Positions 7,510-17,257 of a DNA stretch of 41,143 nt are shown piece by piece. The position numbers were made by a program, and so were the translations under genes. Origin of the DNA: DATLFS01 sp035540935 (lineage in GTDB: Bacteria; Actinomycetota; CADDZG01; WHSQ01); NCBI GenBank assembly GCA_035540935.1, contig DATLFS010000021.1:1-41143 (forward strand). The letters run 5' to 3'. How positions within the stretch are numbered: position 1 is the stretch's first letter; each line of letters opens with the position of its first letter. Below the pieces are notes generated by a model. That model worked only from the letters and a program-made list of their open reading frames with translations, had not been told where the DNA came from and searched no databases.

Positions 7510-8743
7510 TCGGCGCGCCGATGCCGCGTAGCTTGTCGACGAAGCGCTCGTAGCCGCGCTCGATATGGCCGTCGTCGTACACGACGGTCTCGCCCTCAGC
7601 ACAGAGGCCGCACAGCACGAGGGCCGCGCCGGCGCGGATGTCGGGCGCCCGAACGGGCGCGCCGGTCATGCGCTCGACCCCCTTGATGACCGCATGGTGC
7701 CCCTCCACGCGGATCTGCGACCCCATCCGGTTCATCTCGTCGACGAACAGGAAACGCGCCTCGAAGACGTTCTCGGTCAGGATCGACGGGCCCGTGGCGC
7801 GCGACAGCAGGACCATCATCGGCGGCTGCAGGTCGGTGGGGAACCCGGGATAAGGGAGCGTCACCAGATCGAGTGGCCGCGGCCGGCCCGACATCCTCAC
7901 GCGGACGGAATCGTTGTTGCGGCTGATCTCGGCGCCGGCGTCCTCGAGCTTCTGGAGCGGCAGCTCGAGGTGATCGGGCCGGACACCCCGTAGCGTCACG
8001 TCGCCCGCGGTGGCGGCGGCGGCGATGGCGTACGTTCCCGCCTCGATGCGATCCGGCAGCACCTCGTGCTCGACCGCGCTCAGGGAGTCGACTCCCTCGA
8101 TCGTGATCGTGTTCGTGCCGGCACCGGCAATCCGTCCTCCCGCCGCGTTGAGGAAGGAAGCCAGGTCTTGGATCTCGGGCTCCCGCGCGGCGTTCTCGAC
8201 GACGGTCGTGCCTTCCGCGAGAACGCCCGCCATGAGGAGGTTCTCGGTCGCGCCGACCGAGGGGAACTCCAGGAGCACACGCGTCCCGTGCAGCCGGTCG
8301 GCGACTCCCTCGACGTAACCGTGCTCGGTGGTGAACTTGGCCCCCATCCGCGTCAGTCCCTTGATGTGGAGATCGATGGGACGCGATCCGATCGCGTCTC
8401 CGCCCGGCATCGCGACACGTGCACGGCCGAGCCTCGCGAGCAAGGGACCCAGCACCTGGATCGACGCGCGCATCTTCGAGACCAGCTCGTACGTCGCCTC
8501 TTCCTTCACGTCGCCCGAGGCGTCCATCGTCAGTGTGTTGCCTTCGAGCGCGGCGCGGGCTCCGAGGCGGCGGAGGACGTCGATCATCAGGACGACGTCG
8601 GTGATACGGGGGACGCGTCGGAGGACCACCTCGCCCGGGATCATGAGGGCCGCCGCCATCATCTTCAGGGTGGCGTTCTTCGCGCCGCTGATCTCGAGCT
8701 CTCCCTCGAGCCGGGCCGGCCCCTGAAGCGTGTAGGTCTTCAT
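7481..8743 (-). CDS. murA: UDP-N-acetylglucosamine 1-carboxyvinyltransferase
   Basis: A 420-aa enzyme of the EPSP synthase fold that transfers enolpyruvate from PEP to UDP-GlcNAc, the first committed step of peptidoglycan synthesis in the cytoplasm. Motifs: LEISGAKNATLKMMAAALM at the N-terminus (Lys22/Asn23), SKMRASIQVLGPLLARLG, and the active-site loop MPGGDAIGSRPIDLHI. The residue that is Cys115 in E. coli is Asp116 here (codon GAC). This is the mycobacterial state, which keeps activity but removes the fosfomycin alkylation site. The start ATG at 8743 gives the standard length. A hairpin separates it from the histone-like gene, so it may have its own transcription unit. Confidence 0.96.
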   Translation of the reverse strand: MKTYTLQGPARLEGELEISGAKNATLKMMAAALMIPGEVVLRRVPRITDVVLMIDVLRRLGARAALEGNTLTMDASGDVKEEATYELVSKMRASIQVLGPLLARLGRARVAMPGGDAIGSRPIDLHIKGLTRMGAKFTTEHGYVEGVADRLHGTRVLLEFPSVGATENLLMAGVLAEGTTVVENAAREPEIQDLASFLNAAGGRIAGAGTNTITIEGVDSLSAVEHEVLPDRIEAGTYAIAAAATAGDVTLRGVRPDHLELPLQKLEDAGAEISRNNDSVRVRMSGRPRPLDLVTLPYPGFPTDLQPPMMVLLSRATGPSILTENVFEARFLFVDEMNRMGSQIRVEGHHAVIKGVERMTGAPVRAPDIRAGAALVLCGLCAEGETVVYDDGHIERGYERFVDKLRGIGAPISVTESAAT

Positions 8744-8765
8744 CGGATCATCGTCGCACGCGCAA

Positions 8766-8791
8766 AGGGGCGGCCATGAGCGGCCGCCCCT
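8766..8791 (-). terminator. terminator-like hairpin after the histone-like gene
   Basis: AGGGGCGGCC (8766-8775) and GGCCGCCCCT (8782-8791) form a perfect 10-bp stem with a 6-nt loop. It sits 15 nt past the stop of the histone-like gene and 22 nt before murA, read on the minus strand. Only a short T run follows (TTT), as is usual for high-GC actinobacteria. Confidence 0.7.
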
Positions 8792-8806
8792 CAGGATGCC
8801 GTGGCT

Positions 8807-9427
8807 CTAGCGGCCGCGTGTCGACTTGCGCCCGGTCGACTTCTTGCGCCCGGTCGATTTGCGCCCGGTGGACTTCCGCGCCGTCGACTTGCGGGTGCCG
8901 GTCGACTTCCGTGCGGTCGACTTCTTGCGCCCGGTCGTCTTCTTCGCCGTCGACTTCGCGCGCCGTGTCGTCTTCTTGGCCGCGCTCGATGCCCGACGGG
9001 TCGTCTTCTTGGCCGTGGACTTCGCTCGCCGGGTCGTCTTCTTGGCCGCCCCGGTCGACTTGCGGGCGGTCGACTTCTTGCGGCCCGTCGACTTCTTCCC
9101 GGTGGACTTCTTGCGGCCGGTGGCCTTCTTCGCCGTGGACTTCTTACGCCCGGAGGAACTCTTCCGCTCGGCCGCGGGCTTCCGGCCCGGCGCCTTCCGC
9201 GGTGCCACCGGCGCGGGGTGCTCCAGCGAAGGGGTCGTGCTCGTCACGTCTTCGCCCGGAGACGCTACGGCAGCTCCGGTCTCAGCAACGTTCGCAGCCA
9301 TCCGGCGCGCCGTCGCAACCGCGCCGCTGTCGCCCGGATTCGGCGCCGCGATATCCGCCGCGCGTTCACCGACCTCTGCTGCAGCCTCGCGTGCTCTGTC
9401 GAGCAGGCTCTTGTCCTCGTCTGCCAT
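8807..9427 (-). CDS. histone H1-like Lys/Arg-rich DNA-binding protein with 11-residue repeats
   Basis: A 206-aa protein in two parts. Residues 1-76 are mixed and partly acidic (MADEDKSLLDRAREAAAEVG), with helical character. From about 77 to the end the chain is almost only Lys, Arg, Ser, Thr, Ala and Gly. From residue 93 it shows an 11-residue period: GRKKSTAKKAT, GRKKSTGKKST, GRKKSTARKST, then AKKTTRRAKST and relatives. This resembles histone H1 tails and bacterial H1-like or AlgP-type proteins, so non-specific DNA compaction is the likely role. The ATG at 9427 has a strong SD (GGGAGGGG). The repeats make the gene prone to length change; they also create long spurious open frames on the other strand. 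Confidence 0.8.
   Translation of the reverse strand: MADEDKSLLDRAREAAAEVGERAADIAAPNPGDSGAVATARRMAANVAETGAAVASPGEDVTSTTPSLEHPAPVAPRKAPGRKPAAERKSSSGRKKSTAKKATGRKKSTGKKSTGRKKSTARKSTGAAKKTTRRAKSTAKKTTRRASSAAKKTTRRAKSTAKKTTGRKKSTARKSTGTRKSTARKSTGRKSTGRKKSTGRKSTRGR
8810..9151 (-). repeat. degenerate 33-nt tandem repeats inside the histone-like gene
   Basis: The codons for residues 93-206 repeat with a 33-nt period (11 residues), about ten units. A 2-residue insertion sits before unit four and a 10-residue unit near the end. The third codon positions vary between units, so the repeats are old or selected at the protein level. Confidence 0.7.
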
Positions 9428-9532
9428 CGCCCCTCCCGGAGTCCGACCAGCGGGCAACTACAACGACCTTGTGAATCCGTACCGTGGATTCCCTCATGTG
9501 ACAAGTCGAAAACGCAACGACGGGACCGGCAA

Positions 9533-9742
9533 TCAGAACCCCGAACCCGGATCGAGGTCGAATCGCGCCTCGATCAACCACAGGTTCCGCCGCACGCACT
9601 CCGGACAAAGGGCGAGCCGACGGTTGTCCTTGTCGGGCATCTCCTGCCATCCGATCGGCACGAGACCCTGCCGGCGCTGCGCGAAGACGCCGCACGATGA
9701 GCAGAACACCCGGTTACGAAGCCCCTCCGGGTGCTCTGCCAT
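9533..9742 (-). CDS. small zinc-ribbon protein downstream of atpC, 69 aa
   Basis: A 69-residue protein with two CxxC pairs, Cys14/Cys17 (FCSSCG) and Cys46/Cys49 (LCPECV), spaced like a treble-clef or ribbon zinc site. It ends with RRNLWLIEARFDLDPGSGF. The ATG at 9742 lies 12 nt after the atpC stop, so it is probably the last gene of the ATP synthase transcript. I recognise no named family. Conserved small genes after atpC are common in actinobacteria, but I know of no zinc-ribbon example with a known role, and function is left open. Confidence 0.65.
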   Translation of the reverse strand: MAEHPEGLRNRVFCSSCGVFAQRRQGLVPIGWQEMPDKDNRRLALCPECVRRNLWLIEARFDLDPGSGF

Positions 9743-9754
9743 CGCCGGCTGTAC

Positions 9755-10143
9755 CTAGCTGTCGCGACCGAGCTCGGGCCCCGCCATCGCGACGCGCATC
9801 TCGGCCTCGGCGCGGTCCTCCGGTTCTTCTGCTCGACGGCGCGCCTGCTCGATGCGACGCAGAGCCTCTTCGGGCTCTACGTCGCCGACGCTCTCCGCAT
9901 CGTCTGCAAGCACGATCACGTGATAGTCGCTCGCGGAGCCGGATGCTTCGAGGACGCCGCCGGTCACCACGAACGACTCGGTCGTCCCTCCCGTCGTCAC
10001 CTTCACGAGCCCGGGGACGAGAGCGGCCAGGAAGGGGATGTGGCCGCGGAGGATCGCGAACTCACCCTCAGGAGAGCGCGCCACCACCATGTCGGCCTCG
10101 CCTTCCCAGACGTTCTCCTCCGGCGAGACGATCGAGACGTTCA

Positions 10144-10144
<1 letters not shown>
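9755..10144 (-). CDS. atpC: ATP synthase F1 epsilon subunit
   Basis: A 129-aa epsilon subunit of the F1 central stalk, which links gamma to the c-ring and can inhibit ATP hydrolysis. The N-terminal beta-sandwich shows NVSIVSPEENVWEGEADMVV, SPEGEFAILRGHIPFLAAL and FVVTGGVLEA. The C-terminal helical hairpin is present (EPEEALRRIEQARRRAEEPE), so the protein is not a truncated epsilon. The ATG at 10144 shares one base with the atpD stop (TGATG), which fixes the start and indicates coupling. The final eight residues are low-complexity. Confidence 0.95.
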
Positions 10145-11589
<1,445 letters not shown>

Positions 11590-11592
11590 GCG

Positions 11593-12492
11593 TTAGTTCC
11601 CTTCCTTCGCGGCCGCGGTGAGGGCTTCCGCCCCGCCCACGACCTCCATGATCTCCGTAGTGATCTCCGCCTGGCGTGCCTGGTTGTAGACGCGGGAGAG
11701 CGTGCCCATCAGCTCCTCCGCGTTGTCGGTCGCGGCCTTCATCGCCCGCCGTCGCGCCGCGTGCTCCGACGCCGACGCCTCGAGCATCCCCTGCAGCACG
11801 GTCCCTTCGATGTAGCGAGGCAGGAGTACGTCGAGGATCTCCTCGGGCTCGGGCTCGAACTCATAGCTGGGCTGCGGCTGATCGGACTGCTCCGGCTGCG
11901 CGTCCTCGAGCTCCTCCTTCGGGAGGGGCAGGAGCTTGACCACGACCGGCCGCTGCGTGAGCGCCGACTCGAAGCGCGTGTAGGCGAGGCGCACCTCGTC
12001 GACGCGCCCTTCGGCGAACGCCGCCGCGGCGGCACGCGCCACCGCTCTGGCGTCCTCGACCTTCGGCTGGTCGGTCACTCCGAGCCAGGAATGCTCGAAG
12101 TCGTACCCGCGGAAGCGGAAGTACGTCACCGCCTTCTTGCCGACGAGGAACAGCTCGGGCTCCCGGCCGTGCGCCTGGAGGTCACGCTCCGCGGCCCGGA
12201 TGATGTTCGAGTTGTAAGCGCCCGCGAGTCCGCGATCGGCCGTGATCACGATCGTCCCGACGCGTCGGATCTCGTCGCGCTCCTTGAGCAGCGGATGATC
12301 GATCGTGCCGACCCGCTTGCCCACGGAGCCCATCAGCCGTCGCATCTCCTCGGCATACGGTCGGGCGGCCTCGACCCGCTGCTGCGCCTTGATGATCCGC
12401 GACGATGCGATGAGTTCCATCGCGCGCGTGATCTTCTGCGTCGATTTGACCGAGGTGATCCGCCTCTTGATCGTACGCAGCTGCTGGGCCAT
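11593..12492 (-). CDS. atpG: ATP synthase F1 gamma subunit
   Basis: The 299-aa rotor shaft of F1. The N-terminal helix RTIKRRITSVKSTQKITRAM and the C-terminal helix with AMKAATDNAEELMGTLSRVY are the conserved coiled-coil parts; IVITADRGLAGAYNSNI is the Rossmann-core signature. Compared with the roughly 287-residue E. coli protein it carries an acidic, Pro/Gln-rich insertion at about 191-216 (PKEELEDAQPEQSDQPQPSY). Mycobacterial gamma also has an extra loop, but at about residues 166-179, so the equivalence is not certain. It is followed 3 nt later by atpD. Confidence 0.96.
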   Translation of the reverse strand: MAQQLRTIKRRITSVKSTQKITRAMELIASSRIIKAQQRVEAARPYAEEMRRLMGSVGKRVGTIDHPLLKERDEIRRVGTIVITADRGLAGAYNSNIIRAAERDLQAHGREPELFLVGKKAVTYFRFRGYDFEHSWLGVTDQPKVEDARAVARAAAAAFAEGRVDEVRLAYTRFESALTQRPVVVKLLPLPKEELEDAQPEQSDQPQPSYEFEPEPEEILDVLLPRYIEGTVLQGMLEASASEHAARRRAMKAATDNAEELMGTLSRVYNQARQAEITTEIMEVVGGAEALTAAAKEGN

Positions 12493-12498
12493 GGGTCG

Positions 12499-14141
<1,643 letters not shown>

Positions 14142-14142
<1 letters not shown>

Positions 14143-14678
14143 TAGCCCTTCACCTGCTCTTTCAGCTGTTCGAGACGACGGCGAACCGTGCCGTCGATGA
14201 CGGTGTCCCCAACCTTGGCCGAGAGGCCGCCGATGACCTGAGGATCGACGAGGACCTTCACCTCGACCTTCTTTCCGGTGGCTTTCCCCAGTGCCTCGGC
14301 GAGGCGGCGGCGCTGGTCATCGTCGAGCGGGACCGCGCTCTTGACCTCGGCGACGACGGAGTTGCGCGCCTCCGCCGCGAGCTGCGACAGCTCGTCGAGT
14401 ATCTGGGGGATCTGCCGCGCCCGGCCCTGGCCGACGATGAACGTGAGCAGCCCGAGTGTGTGCGGCGAGACCTTGTCGCTCAGCAGTTCCTCGATCACCT
14501 TCACCCGCTGAGACTTGTCGATGCTCTGGTCGGCCAGCGCCTGCTTGAGCTCGTAGTTCGAGTCGAGCAGCTTGCCGAAGCGGAAGAGCTCGTCCTCGAC
14601 GCGATCGAGCTCGCCCTCCGCCTGGACGACGCGGAAGAGGGCCTCGGCGTAGCCGTGGATGACCGGATCGGACGCCAT
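14142..14678 (-). CDS. atpH: ATP synthase delta subunit (peripheral stalk)
   Basis: A 178-aa delta subunit that joins the peripheral stalk to the top of F1. The N-terminal helical domain begins IHGYAEALFRVVQAEGELDR; the C-terminal part has VEVKVLVDPQVIGGLSAKVG and the closing DGTVRRRLEQLKEQ, both diagnostic. The ATG overlaps the atpF stop by one base and the stop overlaps the atpA start by one base. It is of usual length and separate from atpF, unlike the fused b-delta protein of mycobacteria. Confidence 0.96.
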
Positions 14679-15244
14679 CAGCCGGCGCTACCTCCGTTCG
14701 AGCTCATCCCGGAGACGTCGCGGATGTAGGCGTCCACCAGGTCGCGCTGTGCGCTCGCGTCGACGCTGCGACCGATCACCTTCTCGGCCAGCTCGATCGA
14801 GATGTCGGCGATCTGCCCCTGAAGCTCCTGCACCGTGCGGGACCGCTCGGCCGCGATCTGCTCCTGGGCGCGCGCCACGATCGCATCGGCTTCCTTCTCC
14901 GCCTTGGCGATGAGCTCGCGCCGGACCGACTCGGCCGAGGCGCGAGCCTCTTCGATGATCCGGTTCGCTTCGGCGCGCGCTTCGCCGAGCTGGCGCTTGT
15001 AGTCCTCGAGCATCGACTGGGCGCTCGTCTTGGCGCTTTCCGCCGCCTCGAGATCGCTCTGGATGGCGGTCTCGCGGTCCTTCATGGCCTTCTGGATCGC
15101 CGGGAAAGCGAACTTCATCAGGATGAAGGCGACCACGAGGAACGCCAGCAGTCCGCCGACGAGCTCGGCCGGCTCCGGCAGGACCAGGTCCAAACCGGTC
15201 GGCTCCGCTCCCTCCTCGGCGGCGAGGATCAGGTTCTGCAACAC
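14678..15244 (-). CDS. atpF: ATP synthase F0 subunit b
   Basis: A 188-aa subunit b forming the peripheral stalk dimer. A short N-terminal segment is followed by one membrane helix (ELVGGLLAFLVVAFILMKFA) and a long charged coiled coil (DRETAIQSDLEAAESAKTSA and onward) that reaches F1. The start is GTG at 15244 with AGGAG placed 8 nt upstream. Only one b gene is present, so the stalk is a homodimer as in most bacteria. The last residues (GMSSNGGSAG) form a flexible tail. Confidence 0.95.
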   Translation of the reverse strand: MLQNLILAAEEGAEPTGLDLVLPEPAELVGGLLAFLVVAFILMKFAFPAIQKAMKDRETAIQSDLEAAESAKTSAQSMLEDYKRQLGEARAEANRIIEEARASAESVRRELIAKAEKEADAIVARAQEQIAAERSRTVQELQGQIADISIELAEKVIGRSVDASAQRDLVDAYIRDVSGMSSNGGSAG

Positions 15245-15257
15245 GTGATCAGCTCCT

Positions 15258-15515
15258 CTAGACGATGAAGGTGAGGACGAAGCCGATGAGGGCGAGCGCC
15301 TCGATCAGAGCGAAGCCCAGGAACATGGTGGTGCGGGTGGTGCCCGCCGTCTCCGGCTGACGGGCCATCGCCTGGATCGCGTTCGAGAACACATTGCCGA
15401 TGCCGATCGCGGCGCCGATGGCGGCGAGCCCGTACACAAGGCCCTTCGCGATCGCGGTAAGACCCTCGTCCGTGAGGCCACCGGCCTCCTGCGCCAGGTA
15501 GATCAAGTCGTTCAT
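15258..15515 (-). CDS. atpE: ATP synthase F0 subunit c
   Basis: An 85-aa proteolipid, two membrane helices joined by the polar loop ARQPET (51-56), which contacts gamma and epsilon. The ion-binding carboxylate is Glu72 in FALIEALALIGFV. The residue after it is Ala rather than Ser/Thr, and helix 1 lacks the Gln typical of sodium-binding rings, so proton coupling is expected. The first helix carries the Gly-rich packing motif GAAIGIG. A strong SD (AGGAGG, 7 nt before the ATG) fits the high level of synthesis needed for a multi-copy ring subunit. Confidence 0.97.
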   Translation of the reverse strand: MNDLIYLAQEAGGLTDEGLTAIAKGLVYGLAAIGAAIGIGNVFSNAIQAMARQPETAGTTRTTMFLGFALIEALALIGFVLTFIV

Positions 15516-15566
15516 CTCGTTTCCTCCTGTTCGTTCCCTACCGGTTCCGTTGTCTCCGTCCGTGCC

Positions 15567-16403
15567 TTACGCCCGCGCGAGCGCCTCTTCGCCCGGGAAA
15601 CCCTCCAGCTCGTGATCCGCGCCCGCGTGCGCGTGCTCCTCTCCATGCTCGCCGTGGCCGTGCAGCGCCTCCGCGATGTAGAAGGCGGTGAGCGTGGTGA
15701 AGATGTACGCCTGGATGACGATGACCATCAGCTCGAAGACCACGAGCAGACACGCCACCAAGAAAGTGATGATGCCGAGCGGCTTGAGCGCCGGAGCCGC
15801 ATGCAGCAAGAGGTCCTCGGTGAACAAGAAGAAGACCGTGAGGAGCACGTGCCCGGCCATCATGTTGGCGAACAGTCGGATGGCGAGGGTCAGCGGCCGG
15901 ATGATGAACACCGATGCCAGCTCGATGGGCGTCAGCAGGATGTACACCGGCCACGGGACGCCCGGCGGGAACAGCGTTTCCTTGAAGTAGCCGAGCCCGT
16001 TCTTGGCGATCCCGACGACGTTGAAAACGATCCACGACAGGAGCGCCAGCAACGCGGGCAGCGCCATCCGCGACGTGACCGGGAAGTTCACCCCGGGCGT
16101 GATCTCGAGGAAGTTCGCGAAGAAGATGAACCAGAACATCGTCGCCAGCAGCGGCGCGTACTTCACGCCCTGAGGCCCGATGACGTCGATGGCGATGTTG
16201 TCGCGCACGAGACGATACGCGCTCTCGGCTACGAGGCCGAACCCCTTCGGCCGCACCGCCGCCTTCCGCGCACCGATCAAGAAGAAGAGGATGCACGCGA
16301 GCGCGGCGACGTACATGAGCAACACGACGCGATTGATCGCGAACGGTGTTCCTTCGAGAGCGAAGGGCTCCCAGAGGAACAGGTGGAAGACGTCAAGCTC
16401 CAT
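15567..16403 (-). CDS. atpB: ATP synthase F0 subunit a
   Basis: A 278-aa membrane subunit forming the proton half-channels. The essential Arg is at 176 in LAIRLFANMMAGH, within the conserved helix; the last helix region reads FELMVIVIQAYIFTTLTAFY, with the conserved Glu and Gln. After the final helix comes an unusual His/Glu-rich tail (HGHGEHGEEHAHAGADHE, about 248-265). The ATG at 16403 is 3 nt after the stop of the AtpI-like gene, with AAGGAG overlapping that stop. The tail could bind metal or buffer protons at the membrane surface, but this is speculation. Confidence 0.96.
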   Translation of the reverse strand: MELDVFHLFLWEPFALEGTPFAINRVVLLMYVAALACILFFLIGARKAAVRPKGFGLVAESAYRLVRDNIAIDVIGPQGVKYAPLLATMFWFIFFANFLEITPGVNFPVTSRMALPALLALLSWIVFNVVGIAKNGLGYFKETLFPPGVPWPVYILLTPIELASVFIIRPLTLAIRLFANMMAGHVLLTVFFLFTEDLLLHAAPALKPLGIITFLVACLLVVFELMVIVIQAYIFTTLTAFYIAEALHGHGEHGEEHAHAGADHELEGFPGEEALARA

Positions 16404-16406
16404 GCA

Positions 16407-16829
16407 TCAACTCCTTATCCCTACGGATCCTGAAGAGGTCGGGCTCTGCTCGTTTCGGGGGGGAAGCTTCAAGAAGGCGTCGGACGCCTGCCAGGTGACG
16501 AGGACGAGGTGGGACGCGATCATCGCCACGCCGGTCACCGGGAAGTCGACCCACGCCACGCGAGGCAACAGGGCGGCGGCAGCTCCGAGGAGGGCGAAGC
16601 CGAGGAGGAACGCGGCAAAGGCGCCCGCCAAGAGAAGGTCGGGGCGGTTCTCGGCCAGACCGCCGATGATGCGCCCGGCGAGCCATAGGTTCGCGAGCGC
16701 CAGCGCGACACCGATCGCAACGGAGATGCCGGTCGTCCGGCCCCCGAGTAACCCGAACGTCGCCGCCGCGATGGGACCGGCGATGAGGCCGCGGCGGACC
16801 ATCTGCCGCACCATCGCCAGCTCGATCAC
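16407..16829 (-). CDS. ATP synthase subunit I-like membrane protein
   Basis: A 140-aa hydrophobic protein with about four membrane helices (LIAGPIAAATFGLLGG, ISVAIGVALALANLWLAG, LLLAGAFAAFLLGFALLG, FPVTGVAMIASHLVLVTW). Position and topology match the AtpI-type proteins encoded before atpB, which assist c-ring assembly; sequence similarity within this family is weak. The start is GTG at 16829, forming GTGA with the stop of the preceding small gene, so the long in-frame upstream extension is not translated as part of it. In the mycobacterial operon a similar small gene lies directly before atpB. Confidence 0.75.
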   Translation of the reverse strand: MIELAMVRQMVRRGLIAGPIAAATFGLLGGRTTGISVAIGVALALANLWLAGRIIGGLAENRPDLLLAGAFAAFLLGFALLGAAAALLPRVAWVDFPVTGVAMIASHLVLVTWQASDAFLKLPPRNEQSPTSSGSVGIRS

Positions 16830-17047
16830 GCGCCCCTCCTCTGCACCGCCACGTATACGTGCAGGATGCCGCCCACCCAGCCGAGAACGGCGCCGGTCAC
16901 CTGGGCCCACGGAGTGATTCCGATCCAGCCGTCGACGAGACGCCCGGCGAACCAGAACATCGCCACCGCGGCCGCGAATTCGAAGGCGAGCGACAGCCCC
17001 ATGGCGGCGTCGGACGCGCCTCTGAGCTGACTCGACCTTCGCTCCAT
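16826..17047 (-). CDS. AtpZ/AtpI-like small membrane protein, first gene of the atp operon
   Basis: A 73-aa protein with two hydrophobic segments (LSLAFEFAAAVAMFWFAG and TGAVLGWVGGILHVYVAV) separated by a short loop with WIGITPW. This matches the 'putative F0F1-ATPase subunit' family found at the head of many atp operons and linked in some bacteria to Mg2+/Ca2+ supply or c-ring assembly. The start at 17047 is chosen because AGGAGGAGG lies 9 nt upstream; earlier in-frame ATG (17083) and TTG (17101) lack an SD. It overlaps the next gene by 4 nt and lies downstream of the Rex-like operator. Confidence 0.75.
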   Translation of the reverse strand: MERRSSQLRGASDAAMGLSLAFEFAAAVAMFWFAGRLVDGWIGITPWAQVTGAVLGWVGGILHVYVAVQRRGA

Positions 17048-17134
17048 CCAGTGCGTCCTCCTCCTGCGACCCCGGCGCCCCATGACGGCGGCGATAGGCA
17101 ACGCAGAGCGCCGTAGTGCGGTTTCCTGGGGGGC

Positions 17135-17152
17135 TTGTGAATGTTTTCACAA
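17135..17152 (-). promoter_or_regulatory. Rex-type operator upstream of the ATP synthase operon
   Basis: The 18-nt sequence TTGTGAATGTTTTCACAA is a perfect inverted repeat with 7-bp arms and a 4-nt spacer. It equals the known binding consensus of Rex, the NADH/NAD+-sensing repressor of Gram-positive bacteria (TTGTGAA-N4-TTCACAA). It is 88 nt before the first atp-operon start at 17047 and 118 nt from the wecA-like stop. The half-site TTCACA could overlap a -35 region. The remainder of 17048-17257 holds no gene that I can support. Confidence 0.8.
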
Positions 17153-17257
17153 ACTACTTCATCGACCCGGCGCGCGCAAACTGCCGCTGCCTCCCTTACC
17201 CCCGGCGCGGGCCAGGATGCCAGATAGCCCGGAAGTTCTCCACCGGCGCCCGGAGCG

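Noticed and set aside
8801..9700. Plus-strand frames opposite the histone-like gene that look like repeat proteins
   Set aside because: Their repeats are the reverse translation of the Lys/Arg-rich tail; only the minus frame has an SD, a sensible start and a terminator.
17048..17257. A further small gene or a tRNA in the gap before the atp operon
   Set aside because: No cloverleaf or start with SD and plausible peptide was found; the only clear element is the Rex-type operator.
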